Below are positions 1 through 5,650 of a DNA stretch of 5,655 nucleotides, one piece after another. Source of the stretch: Pseudonocardiales bacterium (GTDB taxonomy: Bacteria > Actinomycetota > Actinomycetes > Mycobacteriales > Pseudonocardiaceae). Position numbers and translations under genes: made by a program. The notes under the pieces were generated by a model. The model did not search any database and was not told the DNA's origin. It saw only the letters and a list, made by a program, of their open reading frames with translations. The DNA lies in contig JAODNG010000072.1 of NCBI GenBank assembly GCA_025465385.1, forward strand, positions 1 to 5,655, in the 5' to 3' direction. Each line of letters starts with the position of its first letter. Position 1 is the first letter of the stretch.

Positions 1-504
1 CTCGGTCCGGCCCGGGCACAGCCCGCCATCGCCGAGCAGTCCGGCCAAAGCGGTATCGGCTGCCGCGCAGGCCTCGCGGAGCACCGCGACCTCAGCATCA
101 TCTTTGATCAATCGCAGTGCCTCGACCGGCCGCGATGTGGCAACCAGCGCGTCCGCTCCGGTGACCTTCGCCAGGGCGGCGTGCCCATCGACGGTCACCA
201 CATGGCTTTCAAAACCCAGCCGGCCGATCCCGGCCTCGGCGGCTAGCGTGGCCAGCCGTAGTTGGCACGATCTTTCAATCAGCCGCTGCAGGTCGGGCAC
301 CTGCCGCTGCGACTGCGTGCGGTAGCGGCCATCAGTACAGAACACGCTGGCCTCGTCACCTCCGGCGTGCACCAGCAGGGCGCTGTTCGATCCGGTGAAT
401 CCGGTGAGATAGCGGACGTTGAGTGCATCGGTGACCAGCAGCGCGTCGAGCTCGGACTGACGCAGCCGCTCGCGGAGCGCTTCCCGGCGCCGACAGTAGG
501 ACAT
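1..504 (-). CDS. pepQ: Xaa-Pro peptidase (M24 family), N-terminal part, cut by window edge
   Basis: I translated this stretch by hand; it stays open for 168 codons to the left edge, so the C-terminal catalytic half is missing. The N-terminus (MSYCRRREALRERL) runs into a creatinase-type N-terminal domain. Residues 20-45 contain DALLVTDALNVRYLTGFTGS, close to what I remember of mycobacterial PepQ, followed by a TDGRYRTQ motif (57-64) and a GFESHVVTVDG motif (98-108). The linker VEALRLIKDDAEVAVLREAC (127-146) leads into the start of the pita-bread metallopeptidase domain. Full-length relatives cleave Xaa-Pro dipeptides in the cytoplasm using two metal ions; those ligands lie beyond the window. 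The ATG at 504 is the only plausible start because an in-frame TAG sits two codons upstream (510-508). It has no clear Shine-Dalgarno sequence. It follows aroQ by 33 bases, and a pepQ gene also follows aroQ closely in Mycobacterium, where efp and nusB come next. Confidence 0.93.
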   Translation of the reverse strand, partial: MSYCRRREALRERLRQSELDALLVTDALNVRYLTGFTGSNSALLVHAGGDEASVFCTDGRYRTQSQRQVPDLQRLIERSCQLRLATLAAEAGIGRLGFESHVVTVDGHAALAKVTGADALVATSRPVEALRLIKDDAEVAVLREACAAADTALAGLLGDGGLCPGRTE

Positions 505-537
505 GGTCTACAGACGCTAGCGGGTCGCGCCGCGGTC

Positions 538-972
538 TCAGCTGCTGGCGCGACCGGCGATCCAGCGCAGCGCGAGCGAATAGCCCGATATGCCCAGGCC
601 GACGATGACCCCGGAGGCGATGGCCGAGAGGTAGCTGTGGTGCCGGAACGGCTCGCGTGCGTGCACGTTGCTGATGTGCACCTCCACCAGTGGGGCGGAC
701 AGCTCCGCCGCGGCGTCACGGACCGCGATCGAGTAATGCGTCCACGCCCCGGCGTTGAGCACCACCGGCGTGGCGGTGTCGGCGGCCTCGTGCAGCCAGC
801 TCATCATGACGCCCTCATGATCGGTCTGCCGGACGTCGACTTCCAGCCCCAGCTCGGCTCCCACCCCCTCGCACAGCGATACCAGGTCGCGGTAACTCGT
901 CGTGCCGTAGACATCGGGCTCGCGGCTCCCGAGCCTGCCCAGGTTCGGCCCGTTGAGCACGAGCACCTTCAT
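538..972 (-). CDS. aroQ: 3-dehydroquinate dehydratase, type II (AroQ)
   Basis: This 144-aa protein has the usual length for a type II dehydroquinase. It converts 3-dehydroquinate to 3-dehydroshikimate by anti elimination, the third step of the shikimate pathway, and the family works as a cytoplasmic dodecamer. The N-terminal signature NGPNLGRLG (residues 8-15 onward) is present. The active-site lid carries Arg17 and the catalytic base Tyr22 in the SREPDVYG segment. Asn73 lies in VLNAGAWTH, and the general acid His99 lies in EVHISNVHARE. Arg110 corresponds to a conserved substrate-binding Arg. The ATG at 972 overlaps the aroB TGA as ATGA, and GGAGAG (984-979) gives a Shine-Dalgarno match at a 6-base spacing, so the start is well supported. 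Coupling to aroB places consecutive pathway enzymes in one translational unit. It is often named aroD in mycobacterial literature. No residue appears to be missing. Confidence 0.98.
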   Translation of the reverse strand: MKVLVLNGPNLGRLGSREPDVYGTTSYRDLVSLCEGVGAELGLEVDVRQTDHEGVMMSWLHEAADTATPVVLNAGAWTHYSIAVRDAAAELSAPLVEVHISNVHAREPFRHHSYLSAIASGVIVGLGISGYSLALRWIAGRASS

Positions 973-2093
973 TGCGAGCTCTCCATCTCGCCGGCCACCG
1001 CGGCGTAGGCTCCGGCGAGCAGCGCAGGGGTCGGGTCTTCCAGCCGCCCCGGGTTAGCCAGACCGTCGAGGACCACAAAGCGCAGTGCCCCCAACCGCGC
1101 CTTCTTGTCGTTACGCATGCCTTCCAGCAACTCTGGTAGCGCGTCGGGGTCATATCCTGTGGGCAGCCCGATCGAGCTCAGTACGGCGCGGTGCCGCTGC
1201 GCGGTGGCGTCGTCCAGCCTTCCTGCGAGCCGGCCCAGCTCCGCTGCGAAGATCATGCCAACGCTGACCGCGGCGCCGTGGCGCCAGCGGTAGCCCTCCC
1301 TACGCTCCAGCGCGTGGCCCAGTGTGTGCCCGTAGTTGAGCACCTCGCGCAGATGAGATTCTTTCAGGTCAGCTGCCACCACGTCGGCCTTGACCCGGAT
1401 CGCCCGGCCGACCAGTTCCGCCAGTACCGGCCCGGATGGGTCCAGTGCGGCCGCGGGGTCCGCCTCGATCAGTTCCAGGATCACTGGATCGGCGATGAAC
1501 CCGGCCTTGACCACTTCCGCCATTCCGGCGACCAGCTCCGCTCGTGGCAACGTCGCTAGCGCTACCAGGTCCACTACCACCGCAGCAGGCTCATGGAACG
1601 CACCGACCAGGTTCTTGCCCGCGTCAGTGTTGATCCCGGTCTTGCCACCCACTGCGGCATCCACCATCGCCAGGAGCGTGGTGGGAACCTGCACTACCCG
1701 GACCCCGCGAAGCCAGTTAGCGGCGACGAACCCGGCAAGATCGGTTACCGCCCCGCCGCCGAAGCCGATCACCGTGCCGGTGCGGTCCAAACCCACCTGC
1801 CCGAGCACGTCCCAACAGAAGCCCGCCACCGCGAGCTTCTTGGCCTCCTCGGCGTCAGGGACCTCGATGCGATAAGCCTGCGAGCCGAGGTGCTCCAACA
1901 CAGTACGCAGTGCCTCGGCGCCTTCGACCAGCGTCGGCTGATGCACGATCGCCACGGCGCCGCTGCCCACCGCGTCGAGCAGCTCGGCCCGCAGATACCG
2001 CCCGACGATGACGTCGTAGGGCTGCGCCGTCGCCACTCGAATCCGTCGCGGCTCAGTATCACCAGCCTGGTCCGGCTCGCCGGGGTCTGTCAT
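969..2093 (-). CDS. aroB: 3-dehydroquinate synthase (AroB)
   Basis: This 374-aa enzyme converts DAHP to 3-dehydroquinate, the second shikimate-pathway step, using NAD+ and a divalent metal (Zn or Co). The N-terminal Rossmann-like half contains the NAD-binding stretch GFGGGAVTDLAGFVAA (110-125) and the signature VPTTLLAMVDAAVGGKTGIN (136-155), followed by GKNLVG (159-164). The metal ligands expected for the family are present: Glu193 in GMAEVVKAG, His256 in LNYGHTLGHA, and His272 in RHGAAVS. An upstream in-frame ATG at 2165 would give 398 residues, but it lies inside aroK. I chose 2093 because GGAGGAG (2105-2099) sits five bases before it and the length then fits the family. The first 20 or so residues (MTDPGEPDQAGDTEP) are a polar extension of no evident function. 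The gene follows aroK by 31 bases and overlaps aroQ by 4. Confidence 0.98.
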   Translation of the reverse strand: MTDPGEPDQAGDTEPRRIRVATAQPYDVIVGRYLRAELLDAVGSGAVAIVHQPTLVEGAEALRTVLEHLGSQAYRIEVPDAEEAKKLAVAGFCWDVLGQVGLDRTGTVIGFGGGAVTDLAGFVAANWLRGVRVVQVPTTLLAMVDAAVGGKTGINTDAGKNLVGAFHEPAAVVVDLVALATLPRAELVAGMAEVVKAGFIADPVILELIEADPAAALDPSGPVLAELVGRAIRVKADVVAADLKESHLREVLNYGHTLGHALERREGYRWRHGAAVSVGMIFAAELGRLAGRLDDATAQRHRAVLSSIGLPTGYDPDALPELLEGMRNDKKARLGALRFVVLDGLANPGRLEDPTPALLAGAYAAVAGEMESSQ

Positions 2094-2098
2094 CGGCG

Positions 2099-2105
2099 CT
2101 CCTCC
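2099..2105 (-). promoter_or_regulatory. Ribosome binding site fixing the aroB start
   Basis: The minus strand reads GGAGGAG five bases before the ATG at 2093. It rules out the longer reading frame that begins at 2165. It is the strongest Shine-Dalgarno match among the aro genes, and it lies in the 31-base gap after aroK, so AroB is the one aro gene here that does not depend on a start/stop overlap for initiation. Confidence 0.85.
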
Positions 2106-2124
2106 GTGGTCACAAAACCATGAT

Positions 2125-2727
2125 CTAGCGAGTACCCCCGACAGCTCCGATAGCGTCGAGCACATCCTCAGCCACCTCGTCTGGATGGCGTCCGTCGGTG
2201 GCGACCTCGACAGTGGCGACCTCCCGGTACAGGGGTAAGCGGGCGTTGAGCAGGGCAGCGAACGTCGCCCGTGGGTTCACTCCGGCGAGCAACGGGCGAG
2301 CGGTGGACAATCCCGTGCGGCGCACGCCCTCGGCCATCCCAACCGACAGGAACACCACGCGGCGCCCGTGGATCCTGCTCCGCGTTCGCTCCGAGAGCAC
2401 CGCTCCGCCCCCCAATGCCAGCACTCCGGTGCGCTCGGCCAGTGCGCCCGCCACCTCGGCTTCCTCGAGCTGCCGGAACGCCGGCTCCCCGTCGGTGATG
2501 AAGATTTCCGAGATACTGCGACCCACGCGGGCGACGATGAGATCGTCGACGTCGGTGAACTCGACCCCGATCCAGCCTGCCATTAACCGTCCTACTGTGG
2601 ACTTACCAGCCCCGGGTGGACCCACCAGCACTACGGCGGGTCCCTGCGCGTCGCTCACGGCGACAGCGTAGTCGCGAAACGGCGCTGGGTCCCGCAACAC
2701 AAGGGCTACTCCGGCACCCGTTGTCAT
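2125..2727 (-). CDS. aroK: Shikimate kinase (AroK)
   Basis: This enzyme phosphorylates shikimate at the 3-hydroxyl with ATP. With the ATG at 2727 it has 200 residues. The Walker A loop is GPPGAGKST (36-44, Lys42). Shikimate-binding residues match those known from the M. tuberculosis enzyme: Asp61 in TDVDDL (Asp34 there), Arg85 in DGEPAFRQLE (Arg58), GGG at 106-108 (79-81), and Arg163 in ARLPLYR (Arg136). The lid Arg144 lies in TARPLLAG (Arg117). The ATG forms an ATGA overlap with the stop of the serine hydrolase gene. About 25 residues precede the usual family start. A GTG at 2658 (VSDAQGP) would give 177 residues, nearer the typical length, but it lacks a ribosome binding site. The ATG is preferred because it is coupled to the gene upstream; this choice is uncertain. 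TAG at 2125-2127 ends the gene. Chorismate synthase, the usual upstream neighbour, is not here. Confidence 0.96.
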   Translation of the reverse strand: MTTGAGVALVLRDPAPFRDYAVAVSDAQGPAVVLVGPPGAGKSTVGRLMAGWIGVEFTDVDDLIVARVGRSISEIFITDGEPAFRQLEEAEVAGALAERTGVLALGGGAVLSERTRSRIHGRRVVFLSVGMAEGVRRTGLSTARPLLAGVNPRATFAALLNARLPLYREVATVEVATDGRHPDEVAEDVLDAIGAVGGTR

Positions 2728-3758
2728 GCTGCGGCGGCTTGCTGCTCCCGGATGAGGGTCCTGAACAGGGAGTAGGCGGCGGGGATCATGCTGTGGCGGC
2801 GGGTTGGCGTGGTATTGATCAGTGCGGCGACACCGGTGCCGGCTTGCGGGCAGAAACCGAGAAAGGCCGTAAAACCACGAGTTCCACCGCTGTGGAACAG
2901 CACGTCTCCGTAGCGGGAACGACGGTGGTTCCACACCAGGCAGACGCGATCTTTACCTTTGGCGGCCACTCGCGGCACTTGGGTTGCGCGTAGGGCGGCA
3001 GTCAGCGGGGTGGCCTCTGGGTGCAGGTGGGCTTTCAGGTAGCGCAGCAGGTCGGTAGCGCTGGAGCGCAGTGTGCCCGCCGGGGCGAGCGCACCCATCT
3101 CCCACGCCGGCACCGGCCGCCCGCGGCGGTAACCGGTGGCACACAGGGGCCCGGGCCCGGTGAGGGTGCCGGCCATACCGAGCGGGCGGCAGACGCGGTC
3201 GAGGACGAGATCCCGGTAATCGGCTGCGGCGGAGTTGGCGAGTAGTTGTCCGAGGAGACCCACGCCGAAGTTGGAATAATGCACGTTGGTTCCGGGGTGG
3301 CGCCGAGCCCGGATGCGGGTGGTGGCCCGGTAGAGGTCGTCGAGGTGGTAGCGGGCGTACGGGTTGGTCGTCCAGACCGGTAGTGCCTGCAGGTAGAGGT
3401 TGGCCGGCAGGCGGGGAAGCCCTGCGGTGTGGGTGGCCAGCTGCACCAGGGTGATCGGCGCGTCGGTGGTGCGGCGCGGTCGGGCCTCGGGCGGTAGGTA
3501 GGCGGTGATCGGGTCGTCGTAGCTGATCTCGCCGCGGGTGACCATCTCGGCTAGCAGCAGCGCGGTGAAGGTCTTGGTGATCGAGCCGAGCTCGAAGACG
3601 GTGTAGGCATCCGGTGCGGGCTCGCCGTGGCAGGCGACGGCAGTCTCACCGCCGACGACAGCGGCCAGGACCACGGCCGGCGCGCGGACGAGCGCCGAGA
3701 TCGTCCGCAGCGACGCATCGAGTCGCCCCGGCAGGTCGGTGGCCGGATCGGTGGTCAC
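2724..3758 (-). CDS. Serine hydrolase, beta-lactamase / class C PBP family, apparently cytoplasmic
   Basis: The 344-aa protein has all three elements of the serine beta-lactamase fold: Ser59 and Lys62 in GSITKTFTA, the Tyr161-Ser162-Asn163 triad in HYSNFGVGLLG, and His289-Ser-Gly-Gly in FHSGGTRGF. Ser59 is the expected nucleophile. Typical family landmarks are also present: DDPITAYLPP (81-90), LATHTAGLP (107-115) and RPLGMAGT (191-198). The family includes esterases, D-aminopeptidases, transesterases, peptide cyclases and class C beta-lactamases, and the substrate cannot be read from sequence. No signal peptide is visible: the hydrophobic run APAVVLAAVVGG (26-37) lies in the position of the first core strand, after a long polar start, so I infer a cytoplasmic enzyme. 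That argues against a secreted resistance beta-lactamase. The GTG start at 3758 overlaps the TGA of the previous gene as GTGA, and the stop overlaps the aroK ATG, coupling it on both sides. Confidence 0.93.
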   Translation of the reverse strand: MTTDPATDLPGRLDASLRTISALVRAPAVVLAAVVGGETAVACHGEPAPDAYTVFELGSITKTFTALLLAEMVTRGEISYDDPITAYLPPEARPRRTTDAPITLVQLATHTAGLPRLPANLYLQALPVWTTNPYARYHLDDLYRATTRIRARRHPGTNVHYSNFGVGLLGQLLANSAAADYRDLVLDRVCRPLGMAGTLTGPGPLCATGYRRGRPVPAWEMGALAPAGTLRSSATDLLRYLKAHLHPEATPLTAALRATQVPRVAAKGKDRVCLVWNHRRSRYGDVLFHSGGTRGFTAFLGFCPQAGTGVAALINTTPTRRHSMIPAAYSLFRTLIREQQAAAA

Positions 3759-4684
3759 CGGGTCGCCTGGGCGCCGATCCGGCGGGACACGGCCAGGGTA
3801 CCGGCGATCGCGGCGACGATCGTGGGGTGGTAATGCTCGCGAAACGCCTGAGCGGCATCGGTCGGCACGCGTTCGGGACCGGTGGGAAGCAGGCCGTCGG
3901 GCTGCTGGGCGCGGGCCAATGCCTCCCAGGCGTTGGGGTAGTCATCAGGTTCGGTCAGGCACAGATCGACGATCAGTAGCTCGCCGACCAGGTCCCAGTG
4001 GCCGGCTTCGAGGTAGACCTCCAGCCAGGCCGGCAGCCAGGCGTGCAGATAGGTCTGCAGGTGAGGCGGTAGATCGTCCGGGCGGGCAGCCCAGTCGGTG
4101 AGGTGGAACACCGCGTGGGTCACCGCGTACAGGGTGAAAAAGTCGATCGCCCACGGTTCGGGTGTACCACCCAGCCAGGTCCGGGCGGTCAGCGCGGCCG
4201 GATCGTCCCGGTTCGGCAGGCCGAGCAGGCGCTCGGCGTTGTATATGGCCAGCGTCCGGTTGGGGACCACCTCGGTCACGCGGGCCGCGCGCAGGCCGCT
4301 CAGGTGCGCTACCAGCTCGTCCAGCCGCGGATGCCGGTGACCTGTCCGGGCGAACCAGGCATAGGTCTCCGTCGGGAAGGTTTCGATCGGTTGCTCGCGC
4401 TGCAGCTCATAGAGCACGTCGCCGTCGCGGAACTGCGCCCAGGCGAAGGCGGCCAGCGCGGGGGCGAGCTGCGCCTCTCGGCTGCCCGCCGCGGCCTCGC
4501 GTATCGCGATGGACACGGTGAGCGCCAGCTCGCCCAGGGGTTTGATGTCCTCGTTGGGCCGCAGCCGGTCGGAGGCGACGTCGACCGGCAGCGCGAAGTG
4601 ATCCCGGGCCGCGTCCAGCCAGCCCAGCGCGCGCACCGCGACCTGATGGGCTGTGGCAACCCAGTAGGGCCTGACGTCACTCAC
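3755..4684 (-). CDS. Unknown protein with probable alpha/alpha-toroid fold
   Basis: The 309-aa protein is rich in predicted helices and tryptophan and has no signal peptide or membrane segment. I do not recognise a characterised function. It may belong to the Pfam family I remember as DUF6895, from features such as IKPLGELALTVSIA (47-60) and a C-terminal HYHPTIVAAIAG (284-295); this is from memory and unchecked. The segment YPNAWEALARAQQPDGLLPTG (249-269) resembles the aromatic and Q-x-DG repeats of squalene-cyclase-like and prenyltransferase-like toroids, which suggests an alpha/alpha barrel. Conspicuous polar residues are His190, His194 and Asp197 in VTHAVFHLTDWA, Asp240, and His284/His286. 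They could form a site, but no catalytic assignment is possible. The GTG start at 4684 overlaps the upstream gene by 8 bases, with a G-rich Shine-Dalgarno-like run (4698-4693) eight bases before it. The stop overlaps the serine hydrolase start, so the two proteins are probably made together. Confidence 0.85.
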   Translation of the reverse strand: MSDVRPYWVATAHQVAVRALGWLDAARDHFALPVDVASDRLRPNEDIKPLGELALTVSIAIREAAAGSREAQLAPALAAFAWAQFRDGDVLYELQREQPIETFPTETYAWFARTGHRHPRLDELVAHLSGLRAARVTEVVPNRTLAIYNAERLLGLPNRDDPAALTARTWLGGTPEPWAIDFFTLYAVTHAVFHLTDWAARPDDLPPHLQTYLHAWLPAWLEVYLEAGHWDLVGELLIVDLCLTEPDDYPNAWEALARAQQPDGLLPTGPERVPTDAAQAFREHYHPTIVAAIAGTLAVSRRIGAQATR

Positions 4685-5429
4685 CGGCCCCGCCCCCCAA
4701 TCCGTATCGGGCTATCGCGATCTCCAACTGCAGCCGGGGGTCTGCTCCGGCGACGAGCTCCAGCTGGCGCAGCACCGGCTCGACCGCAAACGGCGGATCC
4801 ATCGTGACCTCACCGCCGGAGGCAAGCCAGCGGGCCAACCGGGCTGCGGTCAGGTAGTCGCGGCGCAGCATGGCCCTGGTTACCCCGCGAGCCACATCCA
4901 GCCGGTAGCGCCGCGCGTCGGCGTGGAGGGGGCCGTCCAGTCCGGGTGTCGCTAGCGGGGACAACTGCGCCAGCACTCCCCCCCACGCCAACCAACCCTG
5001 GTCGGGGCCGACACTTGCGCCGCGACGCGCCGGGTAGGCGCGGGCGGAGCCGGCCACCCCGAGACGGGTGAGCACCTCACCGGTGGCCCAGTCCCGCAGT
5101 GCCCGCACAAGCACTGTGTTATCGGCGTCGTCCGTTGCGTCTGGGTCCCGCTCGGAGGTCGGGAACATCTGACTGCCGGTCTCGACCACCTCGGCGTCTT
5201 CGGGACCGAACTGGTGACCTGCCAGCGCGAACGGCGCGAGTGCATCCGGGCCGAGCACCCGCACCGCGGCCAATCTCGCCCGGCACTCTGCGGGGCTGCC
5301 CTCGGCGACGAGCTGGCCAGCCAGCTGGAATGCGTCGTCCGCGCCGGTCAGGGCGCGGACGACGCTGCCCGCCAGCGTCTCTACCGCCGTCGCGTAGACC
5401 GCCCGCGGCGGCCCAGAGATCACTGGCAT
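4677..5429 (-). CDS. Unknown helical protein, 250 aa
   Basis: I do not recognise this protein. It is alanine- and leucine-rich, probably all-helical, without signal peptide, membrane segment or known motif. The N-terminal half holds helices around residues 9-28, 31-43 and 46-57. An acidic, probably disordered linker follows (DPDATDDADN, 95-104). A Trp/Gly-rich segment, QGWLAWGGVLAQLSPLA (144-160), precedes a C-terminal helical bundle that contains YRLDVARGVTRAMLRRDYLT (175-194) and PRLQLEIAIARYGLGGG (231-247). The longer frame from 5516 overlaps the 67-aa gene. I chose the ATG at 5429 because GAGGA (5442-5438) lies eight bases upstream and the start falls four bases after the preceding TAG. 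The next gene overlaps it by 8 bases. It may act with the 309-aa protein: both are helical, adjacent and coupled, but there is no direct evidence of shared function. Confidence 0.82.
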   Translation of the reverse strand: MPVISGPPRAVYATAVETLAGSVVRALTGADDAFQLAGQLVAEGSPAECRARLAAVRVLGPDALAPFALAGHQFGPEDAEVVETGSQMFPTSERDPDATDDADNTVLVRALRDWATGEVLTRLGVAGSARAYPARRGASVGPDQGWLAWGGVLAQLSPLATPGLDGPLHADARRYRLDVARGVTRAMLRRDYLTAARLARWLASGGEVTMDPPFAVEPVLRQLELVAGADPRLQLEIAIARYGLGGGAGE

Positions 5430-5433
5430 GCCG

Positions 5434-5637
5434 CTAGTCCTCGTCGTCCGGCGGCTCGCTCGGCGAAGCCAGCAGCAGACCCAAAAGGAGCAGGCATCCG
5501 CTCCCTCTCGGGACATACAGCGGCGGCCGCCCCACCATGCTTTCCGACGGGGCCATCAGCTCCGCCACGGCGGCCTGCTCGGGCGCAGAGGCCACCAGTC
5601 CCCTATCAACCGGACGCGTTACCTGTCCTAGTTTCAT
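5434..5637 (-). CDS. Small protein of 67 aa, candidate peptide precursor or accessory peptide
   Basis: The ATG at 5637 has AAGGAGA (5650-5644) at a 6-base spacing, among the best ribosome binding sites in the window, and the TAG lies four bases before the next gene, so I consider it real. The 67 residues start with a polar, mildly charged segment (MKLGQVTRPVDRGLVASAPE). A short helix-like stretch follows (QAAVAELM, 21-28), then RPPLYVPRG (37-45), one Cys (48), a hydrophobic run CLLLLGLLLASP (48-59) and an acidic tail PPDDED. The hydrophobic run is too short for a confident membrane helix, and the Cys precedes rather than follows it, so this is not a lipoprotein signal. Nine of the first 17 codons end in A or T, unlike its neighbours. 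Its position at the head of an enzyme-encoding block fits a leader-core precursor peptide, but I recognise no known RiPP family. It may instead be a small subunit of the block. Confidence 0.7.
   Translation of the reverse strand: MKLGQVTRPVDRGLVASAPEQAAVAELMAPSESMVGRPPLYVPRGSGCLLLLGLLLASPSEPPDDED
5438..5442 (-). promoter_or_regulatory. Ribosome binding site inside the end of the peptide gene
   Basis: GAGGA on the minus strand lies within the last codons of the 67-aa gene (the Glu-Asp codons before the TAG), eight bases before the ATG at 5429. It supports the short version of the 250-aa protein and implies that ribosomes finishing the peptide reload for the next gene. The acidic end of the peptide may be partly a by-product of this overlap. 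Confidence 0.65.
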
Positions 5638-5643
5638 ACTGGG

Positions 5644-5650
5644 TCTCCTT
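5644..5650 (-). promoter_or_regulatory. Strong ribosome binding site of the 67-aa peptide gene
   Basis: The minus strand reads AAGGAGA six bases before the ATG at 5637, close to the ideal Shine-Dalgarno sequence and spacing. Most starts in this window rely on overlaps or weak sites, so such a site suggests the peptide is made in larger amounts than its neighbours. The promoter lies beyond the right edge: only five bases precede this site. Confidence 0.85.

Noticed and set aside
505..537. Terminator between aroQ and pepQ
   Set aside because: The gap contains the small palindrome CGCTAGCG (515-522) but no stable hairpin with a T-tract. The same 8-mer occurs at 1554-1561 and 4950-4957 inside genes, so it is probably incidental.
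262..1008. Long plus-strand open frame of 248 codons opposite aroQ and pepQ
   Set aside because: It is antisense to two clearly homologous genes and its composition (rich in Arg, Gly, His, Val) is that of a mirror frame in GC-rich DNA.
2094..2165. AroB start at 2165
   Set aside because: It falls within the aroK coding end and adds residues unlike the family; GGAGGAG marks the ATG at 2093.
3145..3165. GGGCCCGGGCCC palindromic run
   Set aside because: It lies inside the serine hydrolase gene, encodes Gly/Pro residues in frame, and such runs are common in DNA of this GC content.
2724..3758. Secreted beta-lactamase resistance gene
   Set aside because: The catalytic motifs fit the superfamily, but there is no signal peptide and the operon context points away from secreted antibiotic hydrolysis.
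4103..4807. Plus-strand open frame of 234 codons
   Set aside because: It lies opposite the coupled minus-strand genes, has no ribosome binding site context or recognisable motif, and ends in low-complexity Ala/Pro/Arg sequence.
5460..5500. Lipoprotein lipobox or membrane helix in the 67-aa peptide
   Set aside because: The Cys precedes the Leu-rich run instead of following it, and the hydrophobic stretch is only about 12 residues long.
5434..5516. Extended N-terminus for the 250-aa protein (ATG at 5516, reading MSREGADACSFWVCC)
   Set aside because: It overlaps the strongly initiated 67-aa gene, while the ATG at 5429 has its own GAGGA site and sits directly after the peptide stop.
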